Shown: positions 1-9,383, numbered from the stretch's first letter. The stretch: DNA of 64,000 bases from Thiomicrospira microaerophila (GCF_000934765.1 NZ_JYNN01000004.1:94078-158077); one strand, 5' to 3'. Translations and numbers: made by a program. The notes: generated by a model from the sequence alone, not told the origin.

Positions 1-244
1 GATCGCCGGTGCCACCTGCAAGATCTAATACCTGCATGCCTTCACGCACACCGGCTAGTTCAATGGTTTGGCGTTTCCATAGACGGTGGATGCCGAGCGA
101 CATCACATCATTCATTACATCGTATTTTTGCGCGACAGAGTCAAACACACCTTTTACTTTTTTGACCTTTTCTTCGAGTGGCACTTCGGAAAAGCCAAAA
201 TCAATGGTTTGTCGGGTTGAATTAAATGCTGATGACTGGCTCAT
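1..244 (-). CDS. ubiE: UbiE ubiquinone/menaquinone C-methyltransferase, N-terminal part
   Basis: Partial gene; its 3' part lies beyond the left edge. UbiE is the SAM-dependent C-methyltransferase of ubiquinone and menaquinone synthesis. The visible 81 residues carry the family N-terminus ([18 protein letters not shown], then a [17 protein letters not shown] stretch) and the start of the SAM-binding glycine motif ([10 protein letters not shown]). The start codon overlaps the stop of the upstream DUF971 gene as ATGA, which suggests translational coupling. The order hslU-DUF971-ubiE is common in gammaproteobacteria. Confidence 0.93.
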   Translation of the reverse strand, partial: MSQSSAFNSTRQTIDFGFSEVPLEEKVKKVKGVFDSVAQKYDVMNDVMSLGIHRLWKRQTIELAGVREGMQVLDLAGGTGD

Positions 245-624
245 TTGCCGGACTCCTTTTGTAATTGGCTTAAGGCTGGATGGCTATGCCCGGCACGCAT
301 TAGGCGGCGTAAATAATCGACCCAATAGGCCTGGTAGTTGATGCCAAGATCATAAAGACGTTCCCAGGTGTAAATACCACTGTCATGACCATCGTTAAAA
401 TGCAGGCGAATAGCATAGTTACCCACTGGGGAAATGTTATCAATACCGACGTCTTGTTTGCCGACTTGCAATACCTCTTGACCCGGTGCATGCCCGGTGA
501 CCTCGGCGGATTGCGAATACACCCGCAAAAATTCACAGCTGTATTCAAAATCCTCGCCACTATCAAACGAAATCAAAATCTTGCGCGAGGTTTGCTGTAG
601 TTTAATGTCTAGCGGTAGGGGCAT
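241..624 (-). CDS. DUF971 domain protein
   Basis: Small 127-residue protein matching the DUF971 family (the domain also found at the N-terminus of gamma-butyrobetaine hydroxylases). Visible family features are the [22 protein letters not shown] segment read in two parts around residues 72-93 and an N-terminal beta-rich domain. Its biochemical role is not established; in related genomes it sits between hslVU and ubiE, as here. It overlaps ubiE by 4 nt and begins 3 nt after the DUF2442 gene, so it is almost certainly co-transcribed with both. Confidence 0.85.
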   Translation of the reverse strand: MPLPLDIKLQQTSRKILISFDSGEDFEYSCEFLRVYSQSAEVTGHAPGQEVLQVGKQDVGIDNISPVGNYAIRLHFNDGHDSGIYTWERLYDLGINYQAYWVDYLRRLMRAGHSHPALSQLQKESGK

Positions 625-627
625 AAT

Positions 628-906
628 TTAAGCGGCTCTGTGGTGTTGGGTTGATTTATCAATGTTGTTTTCATACAGGTCTGCAATCGGAAAGCACAGG
701 TCAAAATCATTCCACTCTAAATCGCCGTAGGTTAACTGAAAGGATTTAAATAGGTCTAAATTTTTGTACTTGGCTATTTGCGGGTTGGTGGAGTGGTTGA
801 TGAAGTTTTTAAAATCAACATCTTGCACCTTGCCATCAGAAAAATAAAGTCTTAACCGATATTCAGTTATATAGTCTACCCTGTTTATTTCGATTGGCGA
901 TATCAT
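628..906 (-). CDS. DUF2442 domain protein
   Basis: A 92-residue protein resembling DUF2442 proteins: YRLRLYFSDGKVQDVDFKNF near the N-terminus and a DLEWNDFDLCFPIADLYEN segment near the end. DUF2442 proteins are often encoded next to DUF4160 proteins, sometimes interpreted as toxin-antitoxin-like pairs, but no DUF4160 partner is visible. The gene is wedged between hslU (42-nt gap) and the DUF971 gene (3-nt gap), where the usual gammaproteobacterial order has nothing, so it looks like an insertion into a conserved operon. Function unknown. Confidence 0.75.
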   Translation of the reverse strand: MISPIEINRVDYITEYRLRLYFSDGKVQDVDFKNFINHSTNPQIAKYKNLDLFKSFQLTYGDLEWNDFDLCFPIADLYENNIDKSTQHHRAA

Positions 907-948
907 TTAACTCGACTCTCTATATGGATGCATTTAACAGACTTGTGG

Positions 949-2268
949 TTACAAAATATACTGCGATAGGTCTTGGTCTTTGGCGAGTGCGCCGAGGCGT
1001 TCGTTGACAAAGGCTTGATCGACAACAATTTTTTCGCCTGCTTGGTCTGGGGCGTTAAACGACACCTCTTCAAGTAAACGCTCCATCACGGTATGTAGGC
1101 GACGAGCGCCAATGTTTTCGGTGCCTTCGTTGACTTGATAAGCAATCTCGGCCAGACGTTGAATACCATCTTCAGTAAAACTTACCTCAACGCCTTCGGT
1201 GTTCATTAAAGCCGTGGCTTGGGTGGTGAGGGCGGCTTTAGGCTCGGTCAGGATGCGAACAAAATCTTCAACGCGCAAGGATTTGAGCTCCACGCGAATA
1301 GGCAAACGGCCTTGTAGTTCGGCAATCAGGTCTGAGGGTTTGCTCATATGAAACGCGCCCGACGCGATAAACAAAATATGGTCAGTTTTAATCATGCCGT
1401 ATTTGGTTGAGATGGTGCTGCCTTCAATCAAGGGCAGTAAATCACGCTGAACCCCTTCACGTGATACATCGCCACCGGTCGCGCCAGAGCGTTTAGCGAC
1501 CTTGTCGATTTCATCAATAAATACGATACCGTTTTGTTCCACATTTTCAACGGCCTGTGATTTTAGGTCGTCATCGTTGATGAGTTTATGGGCCTCTTCA
1601 TCGACTAGAAGTTTAAAGGCTTTTTTAATCGGCAGTTTGCGCATTTGTTTTTTGCTGCTGCCTAAAGACTGAAACATGTCTTGTAATTGAGAGGTCATGT
1701 CTTCCATGCCAGGCGGTGCCATAATTTCAACATGCGCCGGTGCGACTTTTAAATCCAGTTCAATTTCTTTATCGTCCAACTGACCTTCACGCAGTTTTTT
1801 GCGGAATTTCTGACGTGTGTCAGCCATGGCTTCATGGCTTTCTTCTTCACGGCCGCGTGCTGGCGGTAATAGAATGTCTAAAATACGGTTTTCAGCCGCG
1901 TCTTCCGCTTTATTTTTGACGGTTTTTATCGCTTGTTCGCGCTGCATTTTGACCGCATTATCCACCAAATCTCGGATTATGGAGTCCACATCACGCCCCA
2001 CATAGCCCACTTCGGTAAACTTGGTGGCTTCAATTTTTATAAACGGCGCATTCGCTAGCTTGGCCAAACGACGCGCAATTTCGGTTTTACCGACACCGGT
2101 AGGGCCAATCATTAAAATATTTTTTGGCGTGACTTCGGGGCGCAAATCAGCGCTGAGCTGCATCCGGCGCCAGCGATTACGCAGCGCGACCGCGACCGCT
2201 TTTTTAGCATCCGCTTGACCAATAATGTGTTTATCAAGTTCGTGAACAATTTCTTTTGGCGTCATCAT
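949..2268 (-). CDS. hslU: HslU, ATPase subunit of the HslUV protease
   Basis: Full-length 439-residue AAA+ unfoldase ClpY/HslU. The N-terminus ([20 protein letters not shown]), Walker A GPTGVGKT at about residues 55-62, the pore motif GYVG near 91, Walker [11 protein letters not shown] around 250, and the C-terminal LSQYIL tail that docks into HslV are all present. HslU normally feeds substrates to the HslV peptidase, encoded directly upstream. Here the 378 bp upstream hold only repeats and then a ferredoxin gene, so hslV is not adjacent. ATG codons at 2268 and 2265 are both possible starts; a TATAAT-like hexamer lies at 2308-2313. Confidence 0.96.
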   Translation of the reverse strand: MMTPKEIVHELDKHIIGQADAKKAVAVALRNRWRRMQLSADLRPEVTPKNILMIGPTGVGKTEIARRLAKLANAPFIKIEATKFTEVGYVGRDVDSIIRDLVDNAVKMQREQAIKTVKNKAEDAAENRILDILLPPARGREEESHEAMADTRQKFRKKLREGQLDDKEIELDLKVAPAHVEIMAPPGMEDMTSQLQDMFQSLGSSKKQMRKLPIKKAFKLLVDEEAHKLINDDDLKSQAVENVEQNGIVFIDEIDKVAKRSGATGGDVSREGVQRDLLPLIEGSTISTKYGMIKTDHILFIASGAFHMSKPSDLIAELQGRLPIRVELKSLRVEDFVRILTEPKAALTTQATALMNTEGVEVSFTEDGIQRLAEIAYQVNEGTENIGARRLHTVMERLLEEVSFNAPDQAGEKIVVDQAFVNERLGALAKDQDLSQYIL

Positions 2269-2451
2269 GTGAAGTATAAAACCTTTTTAAGTAATGTAAT
2301 TGCAAGCATTATAAAGCAAAAGCCCTGCGCTTGCTTTAGCTAAAATTAAGGAGGCTGTCATTGAGGGGGCTGTCGTCGAAAGTGACGGCTAGATTATCAC
2401 AGCAAGCGTTCTCACGCTGTGCGTCACGGCCATTAAGTTAAGAAAAAAACC

Positions 2452-2540
2452 GTCATTGCGAGGCGCGCAGCGACGCGGCAATCTCTCAAGGGCGCACGCC
2501 GTCTGCAAGAGATTGCCACGGCCTTCGGCCTCGCAATGAC
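2452..2540. repeat. Dispersed hairpin repeat, GTCATTGCGAGGC family
   Basis: An 89-bp imperfect palindrome that starts GTCATTGCGAGGC and ends GCCTCGCAATGAC, with inner arms GCAATCTCT and AGAGATTGC. The same unit recurs at 3148-3236 and 18111-18199, with fragments near 12084-12097, 60641-60668 and 61889-61962. All copies are intergenic. Confidence 0.85.
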
Positions 2541-2555
2541 CGATTCTTTTACTCT

Positions 2556-2589
2556 CCCGTCATCCTGCGACTTCGCGCAGGGTGACGGG
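2556..2589. repeat. Short hairpin repeat, CCCGTCATCCTGCG family
   Basis: Arms CCCGTCATCCTGCG and CGCAGGGTGACGGG (one mismatch) flank a 6-nt loop. It follows the larger hairpin repeat directly and looks like a second family of intergenic palindromes. No T-run follows, so it is not a clear terminator. Confidence 0.6.
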
Positions 2590-2646
2590 GGAGTGAGGGT
2601 GGGCGGCAAGAGTAGACGGTTTAAAATTTCGACAGAGCGAAAAGTC

Positions 2647-2973
2647 TCATTCAATGATTAAATAAGCCTCTTTGTTAGCAACGCCATCCCATTTATCGGC
2701 CTCGTTAAGTGGCGGGATCACCTGATCGATAACGGGCCAAATCTGTGCGAGCTCGTGATTGAGTTCGCGGTAATGTTGCATGCCTTCAGGTAGTGCATCC
2801 TCCTGAAAAATCGCGTTCGCTGGACATTCGGCTGGGCATAGGTCGCAATCAATACACACGGCGGGGTTAATGACTAAAAAATTAGGCCCTTCATGAAAAG
2901 CATCAACCGGGCAAACGGCGACGCAATCGGTGTATTTACATTGAATGCAATTTTCAGTTACTACAAATGCCAT
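2647..2973 (-). CDS. fdxA: FdxA, seven-iron [3Fe-4S][4Fe-4S] ferredoxin
   Basis: A 108-residue ferredoxin of the Azotobacter FdI/FdxA type, a small cytoplasmic electron carrier. The first cluster motif is C9-IQ-C12-KYTD-C17-VAV-C21-P and the second is C40-ID-C43-DL-C46-PAE-C50-P. The family pattern assigns one [3Fe-4S] and one [4Fe-4S] cluster. The stretch PVDAF has alanine where Azotobacter FdI has the non-ligand Cys24. The C-terminal extension after residue 60 is typical. It appears monocistronic, with repeats on both sides. Confidence 0.94.
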   Translation of the reverse strand: MAFVVTENCIQCKYTDCVAVCPVDAFHEGPNFLVINPAVCIDCDLCPAECPANAIFQEDALPEGMQHYRELNHELAQIWPVIDQVIPPLNEADKWDGVANKEAYLIIE

Positions 2974-3327
2974 ATTGTTTCTAGTCCATTCTTGGGCGGT
3001 TTCTGTTAAAATTTAGAGTTTAACAGACTATTTTTGAGTGCAACTATACTACTGAATGTGTTGCTAATTGCAAGTGCGTTGAGTGCGTTTTACACGTTCA
3101 ATGCGAGCCAGGGCAATCGCATTTAAATAATACAAAAAAAATCACACGTCATTGCGAGGCCAAAGGCCGTGGCAATCTCTTGCAGATGGCGTATGCCCTT
3201 GAGAGATTGCCGCGTCGCTGTGCGCCTCGCAATGACGGGTTAAGATGCATTTGCCCTGAATTCGCGCCAATTATAAAACGCGATGAACGTTATAGTGTTT
3301 ATTTATTATCTACTTTTTGGACGCCCC
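2974..3327. other. Intergenic region with one hairpin repeat
   Basis: This divergent region between fdxA and the FAD oxidoreductase holds one 89-bp hairpin repeat (3148-3236). Otherwise I see only AT-rich sequence that must include promoters for both genes; no convincing -35/-10 pair stands out. Confidence 0.6.
3148..3236. repeat. Dispersed hairpin repeat, GTCATTGCGAGGC family
   Basis: Same family as 2452-2540, in the opposite internal orientation: it starts GTCATTGCGAGGC, has inner arms GCAATCTCTTGCAG and GAGAGATTGC, and ends GCCTCGCAATGAC. Confidence 0.85.
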
Positions 3328-4941
3328 ATGATTCGTATCACTAATGTAAAACTGCCTTTAAATCATCTTGAGCCCGAACTTGAATTGGCGGTTTTAGCCA
3401 GCTTAGGGATGCAGAAAAAGCATCTGAAAGATTTCACCGTGTTTAGGCGTGGCTTCGATGCGCGCAGTAAAAACAATATCATGCTGTTGTATACGATTGA
3501 TGTGGATGTCGAGAACGAGGCAGACTGGTTAGCAAAACATAGTGACAATCAAAATGTGCGGCCAACGCCGGATATGCGTTATCACTATGTCGCCAAAGCG
3601 CCTGAAAACCTGGCTGAGCGTCCGGTTGTGGTTGGTTTTGGACCTTGTGGTATTTTTGTGGCACTCGTGCTGGCGGAGATGGGGTATAAACCGATTGTAT
3701 TGGAGCGCGGAAAGGCGGTGCGCGAGCGTACCAAGGATACCTTTGGCTTTTGGCGTAGTCGTAGCTTGAATACCGAGTCGAATGTGCAATTTGGTGAGGG
3801 CGGCGCGGGTACGTTTTCAGATGGCAAGTTGTGGACACAGGTTAACGATAAAAAACATTATGGCCGCAAGGTGATGCATGAATTTGTGGCCGCTGGCGCA
3901 CCGGCCGAAATTTTGTATGTTAGCAAGCCGCACATTGGCACCTATAAGCTGGTGGGGATGGTTGAAAAAATGCGTGCCAAAATTATTGAGCTGGGCGGCG
4001 AGATTCGCTTTAATGCGCGACTGGATGATTTGCAGATTGAGCAGGGTCAGGTTACAGGGCTCACTCTGGCCGATGGGTCGCAGATTCAATCGAGGTTTAT
4101 TGCATTAGCCGCCGGGCATAGTGCGCGTGATACGTTTGAAATGCTGCATAAGCGTGGAGTTTATATCGAACCCAAGTCCTTTTCAATTGGCTTTCGAATA
4201 GAGCATAATCAATCCGCCATTGATGAGGTGTTGTTTGGTAAAAATGCCGGCAATCCGATTTTGGGTGCGGCGGATTATAAGTTGGTACACCACTGTAAAA
4301 ATGGGCGTTCGGTGTACAGCTTTTGTATGTGCCCTGGGGGAACGGTGGTGGCCGCGACCTCCGAGGAAAAACGGGTGGTGACCAATGGCATGAGCCAGTA
4401 TTCGCGCAACGAACGCAATGCCAACAGTGCGATAGTGGTGGGGATTGATCCGAGCGATTTTCCAAATGACAGCCCATTGGCGGGGATTGAGCTACAGCGT
4501 CAATTAGAAAGTGCGGCCTATGTGTTGGGTGGTGAGAATTATGATGCACCTGCTCAATTGGTCGGTGATTATCTGGCGGGGCAGTCTTCCGCACATCTTG
4601 GCAAGGTCGAACCTTCCTACAAGCCCGGTGTGAAGCTCACCGATTTAAGCCAGATTTTGCCGGACTATTGCCGTGAAGCGATTTTAGAAGCGATTCCGGC
4701 GTTTAATAGCAAAATTAGTGGTTTTGCTTTGCATGATGCGATGTTAACGGGTGTTGAAACGCGAACTTCGTCGCCCGTGTCGATCAAGCGCGGTGAGGAT
4801 TATCAGAGCGTCAATACTCAAGGCTTGTATCCCGCTGGCGAAGGCGCGGGTTATGCGGGCGGTATCATGTCGGCGGCGATTGATGGTATTCGGGTAGCCG
4901 AGGCCATGGCGTTGGCGATGAATAAACGGATTAAATCCTAA
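3328..4941 (+). CDS. NAD(P)/FAD-dependent oxidoreductase, COG2509 type
   Basis: About 537 residues. An N-terminal alpha/beta domain is followed by a dinucleotide-binding motif (VVVGFGPCGIFVALVLAEMG, about residues 99-118), the conserved GEGGAGTFSDGKLWTQ stretch near 155, and the C-terminal FAD-contact region (LYPAGEGAGYAGGIMSAA, about 500). This is the uncharacterised FAD-dependent dehydrogenase family COG2509; its substrate is unknown. The frame is open from ATG 3283, but the first 15 residues (MNVIVFIYYLLFGRP) do not resemble the family, whose proteins begin at MIRITNVKLPL, so I place the start at 3328. Neither start has a strong ribosome-binding site. Confidence 0.88.
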   Translation: MIRITNVKLPLNHLEPELELAVLASLGMQKKHLKDFTVFRRGFDARSKNNIMLLYTIDVDVENEADWLAKHSDNQNVRPTPDMRYHYVAKAPENLAERPVVVGFGPCGIFVALVLAEMGYKPIVLERGKAVRERTKDTFGFWRSRSLNTESNVQFGEGGAGTFSDGKLWTQVNDKKHYGRKVMHEFVAAGAPAEILYVSKPHIGTYKLVGMVEKMRAKIIELGGEIRFNARLDDLQIEQGQVTGLTLADGSQIQSRFIALAAGHSARDTFEMLHKRGVYIEPKSFSIGFRIEHNQSAIDEVLFGKNAGNPILGAADYKLVHHCKNGRSVYSFCMCPGGTVVAATSEEKRVVTNGMSQYSRNERNANSAIVVGIDPSDFPNDSPLAGIELQRQLESAAYVLGGENYDAPAQLVGDYLAGQSSAHLGKVEPSYKPGVKLTDLSQILPDYCREAILEAIPAFNSKISGFALHDAMLTGVETRTSSPVSIKRGEDYQSVNTQGLYPAGEGAGYAGGIMSAAIDGIRVAEAMALAMNKRIKS

Positions 4942-4966
4942 TATATTGAAATTTTGGCTAATTTTA

Positions 4967-4982
4967 CAACCAGGCCTGGTTG
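4967..4982. repeat. 16-bp palindrome CAACCAGGCCTGGTTG, intergenic copy
   Basis: Perfect 16-bp palindrome just upstream of the dapF ribosome-binding site. Identical 16-mers occur at 9707, 16897, 36726, 38578 and 53853. The 10-bp core CCAGGCCTGG also occurs at or near 5439, 9483, 15657, 20101, 21479, 23326, 38470 and 58368. Confidence 0.9.
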
Positions 4983-4998
4983 AATTTTGAGAGGTTTT

Positions 4999-5838
4999 AT
5001 GGCGTTAAAGTTTACTAAAATGCATGGTTTGGGCAATGATTTTATGGTGGTGGACGCGATCTCGCAAACCATTGATTTCCAACCCGAACAAGTCAAACAA
5101 TGGGCGAACCGCCATACTGGCATCGGGTTTGATCAATTGTTGGTGGTCGAGAAACCCCAAACCGCGCAGGCTGATTTTCGATATCGTATTTTTAATGCCG
5201 ATGGTTCAGAGGTGCAACAGTGCGGTAACGGGGCACGTTGTTTTGCGCGTTTTGTGTATGACAAGGGGCTGACTCAGAAGGATGAAATTCCGGTTGAAAC
5301 CGCGTCTGGACTCATTGTGCTTTATTTGGAAGATGATGGGCAGGTGCGGGTGAATATGGGGGTGCCGCGTTTTGAACCTCGTGCGTTGCCTTTTATTGCT
5401 GAACAGCGAGCTGCGAGTTATGCGCTTGAGGTTGATAACCAGGCCTGGTCAATCGGCGCGGTGTCGATGGGCAATCCGCATGCGGTTTTATTAGTGGATG
5501 ATTTAGATCAAGCACCGGTTAAAACCCTGGGGGCGGCTATCGAATCCCATTCGCGTTTTCCTGAGCGGGTGAATGTGGGGTTTGCGCAAATCATCGCGTC
5601 TAACCATATTCGTTTGCGGGTGTTTGAGCGTGGTGCAGGAGAAACCCAAGCTTGCGGCACCGGAGCTTGTGCCGCGATGGCGGTACTGCGTTTGTGGGCT
5701 AAGGTGGATGAGCAGGTGACGGTATCTTTGCCCGGTGGCGATTTGGTTATCCGTTGGTCGGGTGGTCACGATTCGCCCTTGTGGATGATTGGACCAGTGG
5801 CGAGCGTATTTGAAGGGGTGTTGAATGAATCAAACTGA
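4999..5838 (+). CDS. dapF: DapF, diaminopimelate epimerase
   Basis: A 279-residue cofactor-independent epimerase converting LL- to meso-diaminopimelate for lysine and peptidoglycan synthesis. Both catalytic cysteines are visible: Cys75 in [13 protein letters not shown] and Cys219 in [11 protein letters not shown]. The N-terminus [19 protein letters not shown] is typical. The ATG at 4999 has GAGAGG six bases upstream; an in-frame TTG at 4987 is less likely. The 3' end overlaps the DUF484 gene by 14 nt, the usual dapF-DUF484 arrangement. Residues around 147-151 (NQAWS) are encoded by one copy of the CCAGGCCTGG palindrome. Confidence 0.97.
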   Translation: MALKFTKMHGLGNDFMVVDAISQTIDFQPEQVKQWANRHTGIGFDQLLVVEKPQTAQADFRYRIFNADGSEVQQCGNGARCFARFVYDKGLTQKDEIPVETASGLIVLYLEDDGQVRVNMGVPRFEPRALPFIAEQRAASYALEVDNQAWSIGAVSMGNPHAVLLVDDLDQAPVKTLGAAIESHSRFPERVNVGFAQIIASNHIRLRVFERGAGETQACGTGACAAMAVLRLWAKVDEQVTVSLPGGDLVIRWSGGHDSPLWMIGPVASVFEGVLNESN

Positions 5839-6493
5839 TATTCATGCGGAGCATGTAGCGGATTATCTTTCAAAAAATCCGCAGTTTTTTCATGTGTTCC
5901 CGAACCTATTGGATAAACTTAGTATTCCGCACCCCTCAAATGGCAAAGCGGTATCCTTGTTAGAGCGCCAGGTCTGGCAGTTGCGTGAGCAACGTGACAA
6001 ATTGAAAGAGGAGGTTGACTCCTTGGTCTCGATTGCCGGCGACAATGGATTACTGTTGCAAAAAATTCAACAATTAAGCCGTTTGATGATGGCGGCGGTG
6101 ACGGATCAGCAAGCGGTGGATGTGCTGTATTCGCAAATGGATGAAGTGTTTAAGGTCGAGTACATGACACTCGTTTCATGGGAAGTGCCGAGCCAGGGGT
6201 TAAAAGGATTAAGCCAACTCGGCGTGCGCCAAGACTGGGTTAAAACCCTGCGCGAAACCCTTCAGCCGGGCAAACCTGTGTGTGGTTTGATTGAGCAGAA
6301 ATGGAAATCCGGCCTGTTTCATGGCGCAAACGATGTGCATTCTGTCTGTTGTTTACCACTGGGCGGCGAGCGTGTTTGGGGAGTACTGGCTCTCGGCAGC
6401 ACCACCGACCGCTTCCACCCCGAATTGGGTACCTATTTTCTCAAGGTCATGGCCGAACTGATCACCGCGCGTTTGAACCGGTTGTTTGATTGA
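5825..6493 (+). CDS. DUF484 family protein (GAF-like)
   Basis: A 222-residue protein with the DUF484 signature: [20 protein letters not shown] near residue 10, then [20 protein letters not shown] forming a short coiled coil (about 43-75), then a GAF-like C-terminal domain. The molecular role is unknown. It is translationally coupled to dapF. In many gammaproteobacteria the next genes are xerC and yigB, but here a diguanylate cyclase gene follows 31 nt later, so xerC has been displaced or lies elsewhere. Confidence 0.88.
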   Translation: MNQTDIHAEHVADYLSKNPQFFHVFPNLLDKLSIPHPSNGKAVSLLERQVWQLREQRDKLKEEVDSLVSIAGDNGLLLQKIQQLSRLMMAAVTDQQAVDVLYSQMDEVFKVEYMTLVSWEVPSQGLKGLSQLGVRQDWVKTLRETLQPGKPVCGLIEQKWKSGLFHGANDVHSVCCLPLGGERVWGVLALGSTTDRFHPELGTYFLKVMAELITARLNRLFD

Positions 6494-6524
6494 TCCCATT
6501 TTTCTATTGTAAAGGTGAAGTAAA

Positions 6525-8162
6525 ATGGCTGTATTAAATCAGTTTAGAACGCAGTTGGTTGTAAGTGTCAGCCTGATATTGCTGGTCTTTACATTTGTGC
6601 TGAGCGCTGTTATTTGGTTCAAGGCGAGCGATTATCTGAAAAATGAAATCGGCATGAATCTGGTAGAGACCACCTATTTAATGAGTGACACCTTGGATCG
6701 TTACATGTGGTCTAGGTCGGCAGAATTGTCAGTGGTTCATAGTTTGGATGTGTTTCAATCGCCTAGCGATATGTCGCAGGTTCAGGCGTTGCTTGATAAT
6801 TTGCAGGAGACGATTCCTGCTTTTTCGTGGGTTGGTTTGTTAAGTCCTCAGGGTAAAGTGCTCGCAGCAACCTCAAATGTTTTATTGGGTACAAATATGG
6901 CCCATCGCCCCGTCTTTAACCAGGCCACAAGGGCGCGTTATTTTGGCGATGTACATGACACGGTGATGCTTGATAATGATGCACCCGATTCGCCGAGTGA
7001 TCCCATCAGGTTTATTGATATTAGCTATCCTATTTATGATGATAACCAGCAGTTAGTGGGTGTGCTAGCGGCACACTTGAGTATTGAATGGATTCAAGAA
7101 ATCATGGATGCACTTTTTGTGCCGCTCTATCAGCGTAAAAACATAGAAATGTTCGTAGTGAGTCGTCGAGATAATGTGGTTTTGATTGGCCCAGAAAATT
7201 ATCTTGGTCGAGCGCTTCACCTGCAGGTCGTAGATGAATCACGGCAAGATAAAAGTGACTATGCGATTGAGACTTGGCTGGATGGTAAGCAATATTTAAC
7301 CGGGTTCATTCAATCTATAGGTTATCAAGATTATCCGGGTTTGGGTTGGACGATTCTTTTAAGGCAAGACTTGGACGACGCCTATCAGCCAACTAGGCAG
7401 TTATTGAATCTGATCTGGTTAATTGGCAGTGTGTTTGGCTTTATGGTGCTGGTGATTGTTTGGATATTGGCGGGACGCATCGCGCACCCATTGGAACAAA
7501 TTACGCTTGCCGCGCAAAATATGATTAATGCCAAACAAAAGTGTATTCCCAAGTTAAAAGGTTATGAAGAAATACAGGTCTTGTCGAATACCTTGAATAC
7601 CTTAGTGGCGCAACTTACTGACGCTGAGCACAGTCGAGATCGAATGAAGGATCTTGCGCATAAGGACCCTCTAACAGGCCTGGCCAACCGTAATGCAATG
7701 AATGCGTTTTTGGCGCAGAGCTTACCGCTTTTAAATCATTCTTCGCAAACCTTAACGGTGCTGTTTTTGGATTTGGATAGGTTTAAGTTCGTCAATGATA
7801 ATTATGGGCATGATGTAGGGGATAAGCTACTTCAATCCGTGGCTCAGCGACTTTCCAATGATATGCGCCAATCGGATCAAAGTTTATTGGTACGCTTAGG
7901 CGGCGATGAGTTTGTGGTATTGCTTGTGCAAGATCAGACAGACCCTGTAAAACGCGCGAGCGAAATGAGCGCGAGAATGATTGCGCACTTAAATAAGCCT
8001 TTTCATATTGATGATGCTCAGATTCATATTGGTGCAACTTTTGGCGGTGCGGTTTGGCCTATTGATGACCAAGATATTAAACACGTCATGCTGCTGGCTG
8101 ATCAGGCGCTTTATAAAGCAAAAAATCAAGGTAAAAACAGGGTTGTATTTCACGCCTCATAG
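6525..8162 (+). CDS. Membrane diguanylate cyclase (Cache-HAMP-GGDEF)
   Basis: A 545-residue inner-membrane sensor that should make cyclic di-GMP. TM1 spans about residues 12-32, a periplasmic Cache-like sensor domain about 35-285, TM2 about 294-316, and a HAMP linker about 317-370. The GGDEF domain fills the rest, with the intact active-site motif RLGGDEFVVLL (GGDEF at about 459-463). An RQSD tetrapeptide lies seven residues before the motif instead of the usual five, so the inhibitory I-site may be absent or altered. No EAL domain is present. ATG 6525 has AAAGGTGAAG upstream. It may share transcription with dapF-DUF484. Confidence 0.92.
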   Translation: MAVLNQFRTQLVVSVSLILLVFTFVLSAVIWFKASDYLKNEIGMNLVETTYLMSDTLDRYMWSRSAELSVVHSLDVFQSPSDMSQVQALLDNLQETIPAFSWVGLLSPQGKVLAATSNVLLGTNMAHRPVFNQATRARYFGDVHDTVMLDNDAPDSPSDPIRFIDISYPIYDDNQQLVGVLAAHLSIEWIQEIMDALFVPLYQRKNIEMFVVSRRDNVVLIGPENYLGRALHLQVVDESRQDKSDYAIETWLDGKQYLTGFIQSIGYQDYPGLGWTILLRQDLDDAYQPTRQLLNLIWLIGSVFGFMVLVIVWILAGRIAHPLEQITLAAQNMINAKQKCIPKLKGYEEIQVLSNTLNTLVAQLTDAEHSRDRMKDLAHKDPLTGLANRNAMNAFLAQSLPLLNHSSQTLTVLFLDLDRFKFVNDNYGHDVGDKLLQSVAQRLSNDMRQSDQSLLVRLGGDEFVVLLVQDQTDPVKRASEMSARMIAHLNKPFHIDDAQIHIGATFGGAVWPIDDQDIKHVMLLADQALYKAKNQGKNRVVFHAS

Positions 8163-8322
8163 CGGCTAGTTTTTCTGTTGAGGGATTGCGATTGCTGGTC
8201 TTAACTGACATTAGACGGGCATTGATGGATTTTTAAGTTTCGGCTTAATCTTCCAGATAGCATTTCAATTTTTATTGTTTTGTTGTAATATTCTTATATT
8301 GGTTTTGTATAGGAATATTCAA

Positions 8323-8571
8323 ATGTTAGAACCACAAGCGCTAGATCGTGTGATTGAGATGGCTTGGGAAGATCGCACGCCGTTTGAGGCGATTCAAACC
8401 AATTACGGTTTAAATGAATCTCAAGTGATTAAGTTGATGCGCCGAGCGCTTAAGCCGGGAAGCTTTCGTGCATGGCGCGCGCGGGTGAGCGGGCGCAAAA
8501 CCAAACACCTAGCCTTGCGAAGCCCGGCGGTATCGCGTGGTTACTGTCCTACACAATACAAGCATCGGTGA
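8323..8571 (+). CDS. TIGR03643 family protein
   Basis: An 82-residue protein matching the TIGR03643 family: LDRVIEMAWEDRTPFEAI, then GLNESQVIKLMRRALKPGSF and RAWRARVSGRKTKH. The middle looks like a helix-turn-helix, so nucleic-acid binding is plausible but unproven. The ATG at 8323 with AGGAAT upstream is preferred over an upstream in-frame start at 8275. Family members sit beside photolyase-related genes in marine gammaproteobacteria, and here the next gene is a photolyase FAD-domain protein. Its C-terminus overlaps the spacer that carries the next ribosome-binding site. Confidence 0.85.
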   Translation: MLEPQALDRVIEMAWEDRTPFEAIQTNYGLNESQVIKLMRRALKPGSFRAWRARVSGRKTKHLALRSPAVSRGYCPTQYKHR

Positions 8572-8576
8572 TTCGA

Positions 8577-9383
8577 ATGGCATCTTGTCTGCAAACGCTC
8601 ACTAGCCAATTTGAAAATCGGCAAGCGATGATCGACTATTTTTCTCTTTTGATGCCATCGGATAGCGCGCCGTTGAGCGAGATGCAGGGCGGAATGTCCA
8701 ACGCGTTGACGCGTATCAGCCAATTAAACCTCGAAGCCTATAGCCGTGATCGCAATTATTTAACCGGTCATGTATCTAGGCTGTCACCCTATATTCGTCA
8801 TGGTTTGCTATCGGTTGCAGATTTAAATGGCACGCTGGCGCAGCAGTATCCGGCGTCGGTCCGCGCGCGTTTTATTCAGCAGCTAGCCTGGCGCGATTAT
8901 TTTCATCAGATGCATTCGGCCCGCCCCACGCAGGTTTGGCAGGACGCGGAAACTTACAAGACAGGATTTAGCGCTAAGGATTATGCCCAAGCACTGCCTG
9001 AGGATATTGCGCTGGGACAAACGGGGATCAAGCTGATTGATCAACTGATAGACCAATTACTCACCCAAGGCTATTTGCATAATCATGCGCGTTTGTATTT
9101 AGCCAGCTATGTCGTGCATTGGCGCCGTGTCGCTTGGCAGGTAGGCGCGCGCTGGTTTTTGGTGCATTTGTTAGACGGGGACATCGCCTCAAATAACTAC
9201 TCTTGGCAGTGGGTGGCGTCAACGTTCAGCGCGAAACCCTATATCTTTAATCTTGATAATCTGCGCCGTTTTGCCGGCGAGACGCTCGATTGCGATCACC
9301 CGACGAATGCGCTGTTTGATGCCAGCTATGAAGCGCTAGCGGAGCAGCTTTTTCCTTATCTTACTTCGGAGGCGAATGGGTGA
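8577..9383 (+). CDS. Photolyase/cryptochrome FAD-binding domain protein
   Basis: About 268 residues, corresponding only to the helical FAD-binding half of DNA photolyases; the N-terminal antenna (Rossmann) domain is missing. Conserved features include SRLSPYIRHGLLS (near residue 62), QLAWRDYFHQMH (near 104), HNHARLYLASYVVHWRR (near 163) and the signature DGDIASNNYSWQWVAS (near 202). It probably binds FAD and may act in light sensing or repair; activity is not shown. ATG 8577 has GGTGA five bases upstream; GTG 8568, overlapping the previous stop, is the alternative. The stop overlaps the next gene's GTG as GTGA. Confidence 0.85.
   Translation: MASCLQTLTSQFENRQAMIDYFSLLMPSDSAPLSEMQGGMSNALTRISQLNLEAYSRDRNYLTGHVSRLSPYIRHGLLSVADLNGTLAQQYPASVRARFIQQLAWRDYFHQMHSARPTQVWQDAETYKTGFSAKDYAQALPEDIALGQTGIKLIDQLIDQLLTQGYLHNHARLYLASYVVHWRRVAWQVGARWFLVHLLDGDIASNNYSWQWVASTFSAKPYIFNLDNLRRFAGETLDCDHPTNALFDASYEALAEQLFPYLTSEANG

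Larger units (their letters stand above)
2269..2646. other. hslU-fdxA intergenic region without hslV
   Basis: This 378-bp stretch holds a TATAAT-like hexamer for hslU (minus strand, 2308-2313) and two hairpin repeats (2452-2540 and 2556-2589). Open frames across the repeats read as hairpin-derived peptides. There is no room for, and no trace of, an hslV gene of about 540 bp. Confidence 0.7.

Noticed and set aside
2433..2654. A 73-codon minus-strand frame after hslU
   Set aside because: It runs through two palindromic repeats and encodes the repeat-derived peptide VIARPKAVAISC; no ribosome-binding site or homology.
4097..4594. A 165-codon minus-strand frame inside the FAD oxidoreductase gene
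   Set aside because: Antisense shadow with low-complexity Pro/His-rich composition; no start signals.
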